The notes beneath the pieces were generated by a model, which was not told the origin of the DNA, did no database searches, and saw nothing but the letters and a program-made list of their open reading frames with translations. Positions 42,360-53,126 of a stretch of DNA of 64,000 bases are shown here, piece by piece. Position 1 is the first letter of the stretch. Every line of letters begins with the position of its first letter. Origin of the DNA: Symbiodinium natans (taxonomy: Eukaryota > Sar > Dinophyceae > Suessiales > Symbiodiniaceae); the NCBI GenBank assembly GCA_905221605.1, contig CAJNDS010002369.1, forward strand, positions 402,033 to 466,032. The letters are read 5' to 3'. The translations under genes and the position numbers were made by a program.

Positions 42360-43020
42360 GGATGCCACTTTGCTACTAGTTGACTAAAGCACCCCCCCCC
42401 AACAAAAATGAACACATTCTTCCTTATCAGAATGGGAGTCTTATCTCTTTTGTTTTGTTTTTGGTCTTTTTGTTTTATTATTATTTTTTTTTTTTTTTTT
42501 TGGGGGGGGGGGGTTCTTCAGCAAATAGTCGTTTCGGACTGACAACTCTGAAGCCTTGAGCTTCGCGGGCCAGGTTTTTTTTTTCAGCCCTGGCACCGAA
42601 GCAAGAGGCCTTGGGCAGCAGGTAGACCATGCCTCTGGCCCCATATGAAACAGGGTTTATGCTACTGTTGTATATATATATATATTTATTTATATATTTA
42701 TTGATATATATATATATATACTTTTTTTATGTACTGCTATGTTTAAGGTTCTGGTTTCTGATATATGCTTGTTTATGTATTTGTTTATTTAAGTTGTTTA
42801 CTGTTATGTCTAAGGTTCCTTGTTAATACTGAATATTGGTGATGCATATACTGGGCGTCCTCTTGGGGACACAAGGAATATAAACCCTGCTTCATATACA
42901 CGAAGGCGCGGGTTAGGGTTTAGGGGGGGAAGGTCCTTCTCATATGGCTTCCCATATGTCGGGTAGGCTCTTACAGGCCATTAGGGGGGAAACCCATAGG
43001 CCCATAAACCCCTAGTCTCG
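42360..43020. other. AT-rich spacer without a clear gene
   Basis: Contains a T21/G10 junction near 42483, an AT microsatellite (42663-42722) and AT-rich plus-strand sequence to about 42900. No convincing exon. It marks a likely break between the plus-strand patches and minus-strand exons. Confidence 0.4.
42663..42722. repeat. AT microsatellite
   Basis: (TA)n with TTTATT interruptions, in an AT-rich spacer. Confidence 0.9.
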
Positions 43021-43159
43021 GGGCTTTGGGCTTTGGGTTTTGGGCTGATTTTGGGGGCCTGGCCATAGGGTTTGGGGCCACTCAGGATTGTAGGGCTGAA
43101 GGATTTCAGGGCTTTAGGATTTTGAGGCGAAGACTGTGCGACAACATTCCTCTAGCCGC

Positions 43160-43700
43160 CAAACCACAACCCCCACACATACTCGACGCACACATCTGCC
43201 AGCTCCCTTTGCAAGCTACCCCTATAAGTTCTAGTAAACCCTGCAAGCCACCGAAACCTATAACTCTAAACCGAAACCCCAAACCCTAAACCCCAAACCC
43301 CAAACCCCAAGCCCTAAACCCTAAACCCCAAACCCCAAACCTCAAGCCCTAAACCCTAAACCCCAAAACCCCAAACCCTAAACCCTAAACAATAAACCCT
43401 AAACCCCAAACCCTTAAACCCTAACTCCACTTCCTTGGGGGCCCCAGGCCTCCAAAGGCCCCTCTGCTCGGGCGCTACCATGGCTCCGCCGGCTTAGGGG
43501 CTTCGGTTTTGTTTTTAGGGTTTAGGGTTTAGGGTTTAGGGTTTAGGGTTTAGGGTTTAGGGTTTAGGGTTTAGGGTTTAGGGTTTAAAGGGATCTAGGA
43601 TTGGTTCCAGGAGGGATGTTCATGGTTCACTCGGAAACCCCCACAGGTTCAGGGGCTAAGCTCCACAACGCAAAGTGCAAGCAGTAGCCCATGCTGCGGT
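43160..43700 (-). CDS. Three candidate exons, unidentified
   Basis: Patch 43645-43700 reads LDRSMGYCLHFALWSLAP. Patch 43432-43490 reads AMVAPEQRGLWRPGAPKEVE. Patch 43160-43222 reads SLQRELADVCVEYVWGLWFG. Introns contain CCCTAAA (43263-43430) and TTTAGGG (43514-43588). Confidence 0.45.
43514..43588 (+). repeat. TTTAGGG array
   Basis: Ten copies. CCCTAAA and CCCCAAA repeats lie to the left at 43263-43430. Confidence 0.95.
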
Positions 43701-44140
43701 CCAGGGTTTTAGAAGCGTTAGGGGTTTTAGGGGCTTTAGGGGCTTTAGAAGTTTTAGGGGTTTTAGGGGCTTTAGGGATGTTTTAGGGGTTTTAGGTTCC
43801 AACTGAGCCAATACGCATGGAGAGATCTACGCCCCGATACCCTACGGTTTACGAAAATACAGGGCCCCCAATATAGTCCTCCAAATAGTAGGTTTCTCTG
43901 ATAAGGAGGACCCCAAGAAGGTACCCCTAATTTCGGACACCCCCATTTGCCAGTTTGAACACGATGGGAACCCTAAGAAACTCTACACAGGCCGTATCGA
44001 CCTCATAAGCCCTTTAGCCCCGACGACTTGCCTCCAAGCTACCCTAAGCCCTAAACCCTAAACCCTGAAGCCTAAAGCCTAAAGCCTAAAGTCTAAGCCT
44101 AAAGCCTAAACCCTAAGCCCTAATACCCCAAACCTCGCGC

Positions 44141-44221
44141 TCTGCTCCAGATACCCCCGACTTGGCACAACAAACTGTCCCGGGGGCCCTGCACTCCATC
44201 ACGGCGTTGCAAAAAACAATC
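44141..44221 (-). CDS. Candidate exon, unidentified
   Basis: After CCAG|G at 44222 it reads DCFLQRRDGVQGPRDSLLCQ then VGGIWSR, in phase 0. A long open frame in a GC-balanced patch. Confidence 0.48.
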
Positions 44222-44379
44222 CTGGCAGACCTCAGTTCCAAACCAGGCAGTTTTCAGGGTAGAGGGTTTTGAGGGTTGGGTGGTTTGAGGTCTTAGCGTC
44301 TTGAGGGTTTACGGTTTTGAGGGTTCAGGGTTTTGAGGGTTCAGGGTTTTGAGGGTTCAGGGTTTTGAGGGTTTCTTGG

Positions 44380-44725
44380 GCAATGAGCTCCCTGCCAGCG
44401 GTCCTACAAATGACCCTAGTTCAGAACAAGCCCCGAACAGATGGAACCTCGTACAGCATTTTACACACTCAATAGCAAGGCGGGAGGGTTCAGGGTTGAG
44501 GATTTATTTAGGGTTTAGGGTTTAGGGTTTAGGGTTTAGGGTTTAGGGTTTAGGGTTTAGGGTTTAGGGTTTAGGGTTTAGGGTTTAGGGTTTAGGGTTT
44601 AGGGTTTAGGGTTTAGGGTTTAGGGTTTAGGGTTTAGGGTTTAGGGTTTAGGGTTTAGGGTTTAGGGTTTAGGGTTTAGGGACTCCCTCTTGTCGAGGGA
44701 GAACCAGCGGAGCTAAAGAGACGAC
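44380..44725 (-). CDS. Two candidate exons around a perfect telomere-type array
   Basis: Patch 44682-44722 reads LRWFSLDKRESL after TTTAG. Patch 44380-44485 reads RLAIECVKCCTRFHLFGACS then ELGSFVGPLAG. The 25-copy TTTAGGG array at 44507-44681 fills the space between them, abutting the first exon. Confidence 0.45.
44507..44681 (+). repeat. Perfect TTTAGGG array, 25 copies
   Basis: 175 bp with no mismatch that I can see. This is the cleanest array in the window. Confidence 0.95.
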
Positions 44726-44893
44726 CCTAACTACCCTACACCCCGAACCAACAGATCCGAAGGAGCTTAAAGCCCTTTGTTCAGCCTACAAGCCACGTAA
44801 GACCTGTGCGTTTACACCCTAGACAGCCATCTTGCAGCTACGAACCTCTTGTAAACCTTATGATAAAGAACCCTGGCTTCATATCGGATCTTT

Positions 44894-44990
44894 GCCCTAA
44901 ACCCTAAACCCTAAACCCTAAACCCTAAACCCTAAACCCTAAACGCTAAACCCTAAACCCTAAACCCTAAACCCTAAACCCTGAACCCCG
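44894..44990 (-). repeat. CCCTAAA array
   Basis: About 13 copies with one CGCTAAA. Opposite orientation to the perfect array 210 bp away. Confidence 0.95.
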
Positions 44991-45279
44991 AAGCCCCAAA
45001 TCCCTCAACCCCATGCTCAGGGCGCTGCGTGAGCGCGCCCTGGCAAGGCTTATTCAGCTTTAGGGTTTAGGGTTTAGGGTTCAGGGTTTAGGGTTCAGGG
45101 TTTAGGGCGAGAAGAGGCTTTTGGCATGCAAAGTGGAGGAGTTGGGCTTTGGAGTTTATCGGGTTCAGGGTTTAAGTACAAGGTTCCCAGGGTTTTTTGA
45201 GTTTTTTTATAGGATTTAACTATAGGGTTTGTGGGGTTTTGCAGGGCTTATGGGGTTTAAGAGGGTTTAGTTCTGGGCT

Positions 45280-45395
45280 CCGGGTTGAGCGGTCGAAGTG
45301 AAAGCGGCTTGGTATCCTGGCTCCGATGTGCTTAACATGTGACAGTGAAGTTGCAAGGCTTTCAGGGGGAACAGCCTTCTGCAATATAGCTATAT
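45280..45395 (-). CDS. Candidate exon, unidentified
   Basis: Reads IAILQKAVPPESLATSLSHV, then KHIGARIPSRFHFDRSTRSP. It begins beside an AT microsatellite at 45402-45475. Confidence 0.48.
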
Positions 45396-45401
45396 CTCTT
45401 C

Positions 45402-45475
45402 GCATATATATATATATATATATAGATATATACATATATATATACTTATTTATATTATATATATATATATATGTT
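45402..45475. repeat. AT microsatellite
   Basis: (TA)n with GATATA and ACATAT interruptions, adjoining the candidate exon at 45280-45395. A smaller (TA)n lies at 22800-22820. Confidence 0.9.
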
Positions 45476-45840
45476 GTATACATTTTTATTTATATCTGTG
45501 TTTCTATTTATATTTATATATGCATCTGCAAGATGTCTTCGTATAGCAAAGCATCTTGAGGCACGCTGATGCCTCAACTGCAACAGTGTGGGGAAGGGGG
45601 GGGGGGGTAGCTTAAACCCTACAGTCAACCCCAAAGAAACTCTGGACTGAAGCCATCAAGCTGCGCAAACCCTATGAACACCTCTGAATACTAAACCTTG
45701 AACTTCGTAGCCCAGGAACCACATTGAAAAAAATAGTGGTTCCCTTTTTTATGGGTTTAGGGTTTACTTAGGGTTTAGGGTTACTTTGCAAAAGGAACCT
45801 TGAAACAAAAAAGGGGGCAAAAGGGGGACCACTCAGCTAC

Positions 45841-45907
45841 CATTAAGCTCGCCGGCGCTAGCCATGCCGCAGAAGCCACGGCCCTCGATCCCATCAAAGA
45901 GCTGGAC
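45841..45907 (-). CDS. Candidate exon with both splice sites
   Basis: A 67-nt exon between GAG|G (45908) and a GTAGCT donor (45840-45835). It reads VQLFDGIEGRGFCGMASAGE then LN. Confidence 0.5.
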
Positions 45908-46314
45908 CTCACAAAAGCGTGGTAGAATGGGTTTAGGGTTTAGGGTTTAACTCAGAGTTTGCCTGAAACCAGGGATGAAGCTAGACAGTTCAGAAACTCT
46001 AACTCTACCTAGGCTGGCACCATCTGAGCTTTCGGTTTCGGAAAGTTGAAACAAAACAGTAAACTATTTGTAAATCATACTTATCATCCTGTTGACAGTC
46101 CTTTGTGGTTCTCTTGGAATAGATCACCTGATACACGAATGTTATTTCAACTCCCAGTTCTCCAGATTGAAATCATTCAAGTGTCAAGCCTCCTGAAGCC
46201 CTCTCCTCAACAAAACTCGCCCAAGAAAGTTCCAGAAACTGGGCTATGCAGGATGATTCCTAAACCCTAAACCCTAAACCCTAAACCTAAAACCTGAACC
46301 CTAAACCCTAAAGC

Positions 46315-46483
46315 GCGGGATGATTCCTTGCCCAGCCGAGGGCCCCGGCCGCTTCGGTGTATAGGTCCGGCTTCTCCTGCTCTTTGGGGGATTTAGGGCT
46401 TAGGGTTTAGGGTTTAGGGTTTAAGGCTTAGGGGTTAGGGCTTACGGCTTAGAGGTTTGCAGCTTCGGGTCAGCATAGGCGCA

Positions 46484-46515
<32 letters not shown>

Positions 46516-47115
46516 CCCCATGGTATCCCCCCTGTGGTTCATGGTCGCCCACCCCCCCCCCCCCCCTCTGTGGTTCAAGGGTGTAAGGTTTAGGGTTAGG
46601 TTGTAGAGTTCAGGATTTTCACTCTGACCCGCTTGGACAATTGGTTCACGATGGGTTTAGAGTTTCGGGTTCAAGGTTTGGGGTAATGGTATGTTTACGG
46701 TTTCCCCGCTCCCCCCTGTGGTTCGTGCTGGGTTTACGGTTCAGGGTTAAAGCGGTTAAGGTTTCGGGTTTACCCTTCTCCCCTGTAGTTCATTGGTGGG
46801 TTTAGGTTGCAGGGCTGGTTGCAGGGCTTTGGGTTCAGGGTTTCTTACGTTGAGGGTTTCTCTGTCCCCCCCCTCCCCTGTGGTCCATCGTGTTTTTGGG
46901 GTTAACGGGCAGGGTTTGGGGGTGGATATAACATGCGGGGGATGCCATGGAGGGGGGGGCATCTTTCAGAGCCTCCCTCCCCGCCTTGAGCCCTAAGCCA
47001 TAAACCTGGAAGCCTGAACCCTCAACCCAACCCTTTTTGCTTGGGGTACCCAGCGACTTGGGCGCTGCGGAATCACCATGCTCTCGCGGATGCGCTGGGC
47101 CGGGCCGAGGCGGGT
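46315..47115 (-). CDS. Two candidate exons, unidentified
   Basis: Patch 47050-47115 reads LCDPPRPGPAHPREHGDSAA then PKSLG. Patch 46315-46378 reads EKPDLYTEAAGALGWARNHP after GCAG|G. A C-rich repeat block (46484-46990) lies between them. Confidence 0.42.
46484..46560. repeat. Poly-C tracts
   Basis: A run of 29 C, then CTCCCCCCATGGT, then another run of about 17 C. The next 400 bp repeat CCCCTGTGGTTC several times (46532, 46566, 46713, 46780). Confidence 0.85.
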
Positions 47116-47659
47116 CGCATAGCGTTAAAATTAATGAAGGGCACCTAAGTTCCTAACATTCCCTATTGAGAGCCTTTACGTGATCGCCTTTACTTCGGAA
47201 ATCTTGGGGTCTAGGGTTTGAGGTTTAGGGTTTCGAGTTTAGGCCTTGGGATCCCTAACTCTCAGAATCGTTTTTCCTCGGCCAATCCATGACCCGACAC
47301 AGCCGAATCGCGTGAGTTTCAGGGTTGCAGGTTAAGGAGTTTGGGGGTTGAGGGTTAAGAGTTCTTGGGATTTGGGGTTTACGGGGTTTCGGCAAATGGC
47401 GGCCTGGGGTTGGGACGTAGGGTTTGGGGTAAAAGGGTTTTCAGGGTCTTGTGGCTTGAAGGGTATGACTTGGGGAAGTGCTCAACACGTGATGAACCCC
47501 TAAACGCTAAACCCCTTACACTTAGATTCCTTCGAATGCGCAGAACAACCCCTCCATGCAGTATGGCTTTATGGATGTTGAGGGCTTAGGGCATTCATGA
47601 GGTCTCACGCAAGTGAGCGCAGGGCATGGGGTTCAGCGTGTAGGGTTTAGGCACTCTGA

Positions 47660-48192
47660 ACCTTAAAACCCTAAACCCTAAAACACTAAATCCCAAAAAC
47701 CCAAAAACCCTAAATTCTAAAACCCTAAAACCCTAAAACCCCAAAACCTAAAACCCCTGAAACCCCTAAAACCCCTAAAACCCTAAAACCTAAAACCCTA
47801 AAACCCGAAAACCCCAAAACCCGAAAACCCCAAAACCTAAAACCCCTAAAACCCTGAACCCTAAAACCCAATTAAAACCCTAAACCCCAGAACCTAAACC
47901 CCTAAAACCCTGAACCCTAAAACCCTAAACCCTAAAACCCTAAAACCCTAAACCCCTAAAACCCTAAACCCTAAAACCCTAAAACCCTAAACCCTAAAAC
48001 CCTAAAACCCTAAACCCCAAAACCCCCAAAACCCTAAAACCCCTAAAACCCTAAAACCCCCAAAACCCCTAAAAACCCTGAACCCTAAAACCCTAAACCC
48101 CAAAACCCAAAACCCCTAAGCCTAAAAACCCCCAAACCCCTAAAACCCTAAACCCCAAAACCCGAAAACCCCCAAAACCCCTAAAACCCTGA
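47660..48192 (-). repeat. CCCTAAAA variant block
   Basis: Over 500 bp dominated by the eight-base CCCTAAAA (TTTTAGGG) with CCCCAAAA and CCCGAAAA variants, mixed with seven-base units. Confidence 0.9.
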
Positions 48193-48349
48193 TTTTTCAG
48201 CCCTAAACGGTCCTCGGCCGTGGCCACTTGCAGCTTTCTGAACACGTGCAGTGCGTCCCGCCTTCATCAGGCTTCGAAAAGTTTAGGGTTTAGGGTTTAG
48301 GGTTTAGGGTTAGGATTTAGGGGTTGTCTTTTATGGTTCAGGGTTTCAG

Positions 48350-49405
48350 TCAGGGATGCAGTAAACAAAGTTCAGCGGTCTATACCCCAAGCTATAAGAC
48401 CCTTTTGACCTGTTAGTGCCCTTACTCATCCGACCCCTAAAGCCTAAAACCAGGCTCCATCGTGCCCGTTTGCCCTGCGCAGGTCCCTCCGACGCCTCTC
48501 TAGGGCTTTGACCAGACATTTTGCCGGGCAAACGGACATGATTGAGCCTAAAGCCAAAGCTCTCTAAGGGCGAGCTGCCTTAGGAGTGGTGAAGCCCTTG
48601 AGAAGTCGAGGACCACCTGGGCCTACCCTTGCTAAATGTGCTTGGGACTGGTGGCTTGAAGGCTTATAGGGTAGATGAGAGTTGTAGAGTTTAGTGGGGC
48701 TCTAGAGTTGGGTGTATGGGACTTACATCATTTGCGGTTACATGGGATTAAGGGCCTAAGGGTGTTTTAGGGTTCTGTTGGCGCCAGCCACACAGGCAAC
48801 AAGAGGGCTTAAGGACCCCTACAGAAGATGGAATCCATTAAAGCAAATGACACGGCTGGCCATTTCAACTAATTCCAATCCTCTGAAAAAGTACTCTGCC
48901 TAGCCCACCAGAATATGGAACACAGAATAACCTGGGCATGGCACCATATCTCCCCAAAAGACAATTGCCCTCCTTCTTGGAATCCCCCTAAAATCATCTA
49001 CCCCAAACCCTAAAGCCTGCAAACCCTAAACCCTAAGCTGCAAACAGTAAGATTCAGGTTCCGAGTTTCGCTCCTTGTTGTTTTTGGAGGGGGTGGGGGG
49101 GGGGGGGGGGGCGTTGTCTACCCTTTCGCAGGTCCCGAAGCAACCTAGGCCTTGAAAATACAGGTTTGTAAAAGGGAACCAAGCTCCAACCACCCTAAAC
49201 CCTAAACCCGAAGCCCTAAACCCTAAACCCGAAGCCCTAAACCCTACACCCTAAGCCCTAAACTGAACCCTAAACCCTAAATACACCCTTTAAACCCTAA
49301 ACCCTACACCCTAAGCCCAAAACACCTTAAGCCTGCTTTCTCAGGGTGCGGCTTCAACAGCTGCTCCTTCTCCAGGATTTCAGGGCCCCGGCCCTGGGTA
49401 TTTTA
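48350..49405 (-). CDS. Two candidate exons, unidentified
   Basis: Patch 49335-49390 reads EILEKEQLLKPHPEKAG. Patch 48440-48530 reads KMSGQSPREASEGPAQGKRA. Between about 48600 and 49000 I see no clear exon. Confidence 0.36.
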
Positions 49406-49824
49406 TCTACGTCTTTTTCTTGGGGGGGGGGGGGGGGTTAGGGTTTAGGTGTTTGTTTTGAAAGGTTTGCAGTTATGATTTTCGGCTGACAGTTTGGGGT
49501 TTTCGTGCTCGTGGAGCTTGTTAACAGGGTCTGAGGTATTGCTTCTGAGGGCTTGGGGGCATTAGGTTTGGAAGCTTCAGAAATCCACACGGTGAGAGAG
49601 GTTTGGGGGACCCCGAAACCTCCCCCATCCTATGGACATAGGAGCCCGAAGCCGCAAAAGCTGAAGCACCCGAAAGCACAGCCTTCAACGCTGCGCCAAA
49701 ACCCCAAAGCCCCGACCCCACTTTGAACGCACAGTTAGAAAAAAGCCTTGCTTTTCCCGATACGCGCCTAATGACCTTGCGGTTTACGGCTTATGTAGGG
49801 TTTAGCCGTGTGTTGTGTGAAGGG

Positions 49825-49915
49825 TGGGCTCCTCATGCACGGAGAGCAAGGCCCTGAGCCCTCAGCAAGATACTTGGCCATCTCTTCCTTGGTGGTAGGC
49901 GGCTCCCTGAGATGT
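49825..49915 (-). CDS. Candidate exon, unidentified
   Basis: Reads EPPTTKEEMAKYLAEGSGPC then SPCMRSP, with a C-x2-C pair. A second patch at 49560-49700 (GSYVHRMGEVSGSPKPLSPC) may follow it downstream. Confidence 0.48.
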
Positions 49916-50059
49916 CCGCCTGAGATTGTCCATGGCAGAGTTTGGGGGGGGGGGGGGGGGGGTTGTGGGACTTACTTCATGAGCTTGCTTGGGCGGGGCT
50001 TGTGAATTGGGACGGAGCCACCCTACATGCTAAACTCTCTAGGGCTTCGGGCTGAGGAT

Positions 50060-50810
50060 TCTAAATCCTAAACACCCTTTAGTGGCCGGCCCTGTGCTGA
50101 AGCGGGAAGGTTGAGGCGGATATCGGTTCAGCCACCTGGTGGCGAAAATGGGTTGCAAGAGGCTACGTCCCCATGTCTTTGCGTGTGGGTGGCCAGCGGC
50201 TCCCCCAAACCCGAAACACAAAATGCAGAAGCCGCCTACACCCTCGGCAGGCCTTCAATTTAGGGTCTGGGCTTGGGGCGTCATAGCTTCAACCCGTTGA
50301 ACCCTAGACCGGCAAAGCCTCAACCCGTAAACCCCTAAACCCTGAAGCCCTTGGACCCCGTAAACCCCTCGGACCCTCAACCCCTAAACCCCATGAACCC
50401 CGAAAACCCTTAAACCCCTGAAACCTCTGAACCCCTCAAACCCTTGGAACCCATGAACCCCATAAAGCACTCAAAATCCTTACAACCCACCCATAAAAGC
50501 CGTTAAAGACCCTGGCTTGTCCCGATCTGCTTCAGTATCCTGGTACCCCAGTAGCCACATTCTAATAAGGGACCCTTGTTTGGGTTAGTTACCCTAAACC
50601 CTAAACCCTAAACCCTAAACCCTAAACCCTAAACCCTAAACCCTAAACCCTAAACTCTAAACCCTAAACCAGACCGTAGACCCTCACCCTAAACCCAACA
50701 AAAAGGGGTTGAGGGTACCACTGGCCCACCAAGGTATGTGTGGGGACAACCTGGCCTGCTGGATTCCGTCTGCCTCCCTTTTGAAGGCTGTCGCTGGTGG
50801 CCGACTCCTA
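50060..50810 (-). CDS. Three candidate exons, unidentified
   Basis: Patch 50750-50808 reads ESATSDSLQKGGRRNPAGQ with one in-frame stop just before it. Patch 50505-50545 reads YQDTEADRDKPGS. Patch 50075-50215 reads KTWGRSLLQPIFATRWLNRY then PPQPSRFSTGPATKG. CCCTAAA arrays lie between them. Confidence 0.4.
50589..50668 (-). repeat. CCCTAAA array
   Basis: About 11 copies, one with ACTCTAA. Faces the TTTAGGG array at 50830-50930 across a candidate exon. Confidence 0.95.
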
Positions 50811-50829
50811 TGCTGTGGACTCCAAGACA

Positions 50830-50930
50830 GTTAGGGTTTAGGGTTTAGGGTTTAGGGTTTAGGGTTTAGGGTTTAGGGTTTAGGGTTTAGGGTTTAGGGT
50901 TTAGGGTTTAGGGTTTAGGGTTTAGGGTTT
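50830..50930 (+). repeat. TTTAGGG array
   Basis: Fourteen copies. It is the last telomere-type array before the 5.5-kb block that lacks them. Confidence 0.95.
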
Positions 50931-51007
50931 ATAGAGCTTGTATAGGGTTTGGGTCCCAAAAACCTTTTTGATCGAGAAACCCCTCTCTCTAAAAAAAGAG
51001 AAGCGAA

Positions 51008-51216
51008 GGTTTCCCGGTAAAGGGCAAAAGGAAAAGCCCGATTTCATCGGGAAACCTTCTCTCTTAAAATAGAGAGCGCAGGTTTCCCGGTGAAGGGTAA
51101 AACGTGAGTAGTTTTTGTGTCGCCTTTTACCGGGAAACCGACGCTCTCTAGTTTACGAGAGAAAGTTTCCAGATCTAAAGGGGGATATTTCCTTTTGCCC
51201 TTTACCAGGAAAACCA
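51008..51216. repeat. Foldback repeat
   Basis: The arm GGTTTCCCGGTAAAGGGCAA at about 51009 is matched in reverse complement at about 51190-51216. Two further GGTTTCCCGGT copies inside make nested hairpins with CTCTCTxxxAGAGAG loops. It marks the left edge of the non-telomeric block. Confidence 0.65.
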
Positions 51217-51660
51217 GCACTTCCCTTCCTCCCAAGGCCTCCCAGAGCCTCTTTGAGGTTTCCCGGGGCCTAATTTGGGGGTCTCCCGGCTCTTCCGGGG
51301 CTTGATTCGGGGTCTTCCTAATTTGGGGCTCTCGGAGCCTGATCTTGGGGCCGGGATTTATGGGGCCTGCCAAGCCTAATTTGTGGGGGCCTGTGTCTAA
51401 TTTAGAGCCTTGGAGGCCTAATTTGGGGTTTGCCGGGGCTTAACTCGGGGGTTCCCGCGCTTTTCGGGGCTTAATTTGGTCTCCTTTTGGTGGCTTTCAG
51501 GCCTCTTTTGGGGTTTGTCGGCACTTTGTGGGACCTCCCGTACCTTTGGATCTCCCAAAAGCTTCCCAGGCCCGGAACCTAGGAGCTTGAGTTGTTGTCC
51601 CGGTGCCTGATTTTGGGGGCTCCTGTGGGCCTAATTCTTCCCGGAGCTTAATTTGGGACC
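51217..51660. repeat. Degenerate CTAATTTGGGG array
   Basis: Repeated GGGGCCTAATTTGGGG and TTCCCGGxGCTTAATTTGG motifs at irregular 30-50 bp spacing. No coding frame is preferred. It is probably a drifted minisatellite related to the neighbouring GGAGCTC array. Confidence 0.6.
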
Positions 51661-51700
51661 ATAGGCGGCACATGAACGCTGGACAGAATGGCCAAACGCG
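51657..51700. repeat. 44-bp direct repeat, copy 1
   Basis: Matches 55660-55703 with one mismatch (ATAGGC versus ATATGC), same orientation, 4.0 kb apart. In minus-strand translation both give RLAILSSVHVP. It brackets the frameshifted gene and minisatellite. Confidence 0.85.
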
Positions 51701-51999
51701 ATGCGAGAAACTCGGTTTTCTCCACTGTCGCAAGGAACTCGATGCAGGTGACACGATGTACAGCTCGGATTAGGGTTGTGTTTTGCACACAAACTCGCTT
51801 CCTCAATGCTCGTCCTGATTCTGCGAACTCATCGAAGCGGAACAACTGCATAGGTTATGTACATGACCACGGACTGTTGCCACTTGGGAATGTGAACAGG
51901 TGCATCTTTTTGACAATCTAGCAAGTAGACTTTGTCATCGCGACGTGTCAGTGCAGCCCAGTACTGCGTATACCATGCGTCTTTTCCACGAATTTGCAG

Positions 52000-53083
52000 C
52001 TAGCTTTTGGCGCCTGCTGGCCATGTTTGTGAGTCCCTCCACAATTGCAGCTTGAAGCCGAATGCTTGAAGCATGTTTGTCACGTACAAGGGCGAATAAA
52101 TGCAACCCGTGACCATGTGCGGGTGCAATGCATAGCCACGTTCTTGCATATGGTTGGACGTTTCGGTTTCATACGTCTTGACAACTTCTTTGCCCAGCGC
52201 ATTGTTGATGGAGCGCATGGCGGTTGTCAACTTGTTGCCGTATGGCCCGTTGCGTTCGAAGTAAAGCAACTCCCCGTCCTCAGCCACGAAGCAAATGGGG
52301 TGATTTTCAATGGAAGTTGATTGCAAGGAAACGTGCAAGCCAGGCTCCAAAATTTCTTCTTCCATAGCCCACTGGAATTCGGCGCTGCAGTTCCAAGGGG
52401 GCCCCTTGGCGGCCCACGCTAGCAGCTGCTCTTTGATTAGACGCCGGACGCGCCACCACTTCCGGCGCCAGTTCCTTGCTGCAGCTGTGCCGGATGTCTT
52501 CTTCCAATGACCGCAGTTCCTCTTCTTGGCTTTCCTTGCGCTTGAAGTGCTCTCCATTTTCCGGCAGACCGAGAAGCTGCACAGCAAGTTCTGCCAATAG
52601 GTTGAAGAAGATGCTACCTCATTCCGCAAGTACTGCAGGCTCTCGTTGCTGGCACCGGAATTGGCCGGCCCCAGAGAAAACGCTTGAGGCGCAATTTCTT
52701 GCGGTGCAACCAACTGGTCTTCCGCTCGAACCGGGCTGGCTCTCCGGCGCCCCATCGTAGCACTTGTCTCTTGCTGTCGGACAATGCGCATAAGGTACCG
52801 AAGGTAAATGCTGCTTCATAGACTGGCGTCCCTTTTCGACGCCAAGCCTTCAATCGCCTGACCAGATTTCCTTTGCCAATGCGAGAACCGAGAGCGAGTT
52901 CCAGCTTCCCTGCGTCGCAAAACAAGCAACTGCCGCCTTTCGATTGCGCAGGGCCACCCTGCCCATCCTCTGCAAAGATGCAAGGGCGCACGCCGCCGTC
53001 AGGGTCCACAAACCCAGTGCAAATCTTCGGCATGGCGAGCTGCAAGCGCCGCTCCGATCTAGGCTGTTTCTGCTTGAGGACAC
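52000..53083 (-). pseudogene. Intronless, frameshifted gene of unknown family
   Basis: This is one kilobase of protein-like sequence with no intron, unlike the rest of the window. Reading 5' to 3' on the minus strand, the first frame (53045 to about 52770) begins QLAMPKICTGFVDPDGGVRP, then PCIFAEDGQGG and GGSCLFCDAGKLELALG, with a Cys-rich N-terminal part. The protein-like frame then moves to EDQLVAPQEIAPQAFSLGP (near 52720-52600), then to HFKRKESQEEELRSLEEDI (near 52540), then to EMILEP-type sequence ending in HPHMVTGCIYSPLYVTNML and a stop at 52000. At least three frame changes point to a decayed gene. Lack of introns suggests a retro- or mobile-element origin, but I recognise no family. 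Confidence 0.55.
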
Positions 53084-53126
53084 AGGCGCACGAGCGGGAG
53101 GTATACGTTTCGCAGCTTCGCTCGGG

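Noticed and set aside
46046..46270. Plus-strand 74-codon frame
   Set aside because: Composition is AT-rich and ends in the CCCTAAA array; I could not find splice sites or family features.
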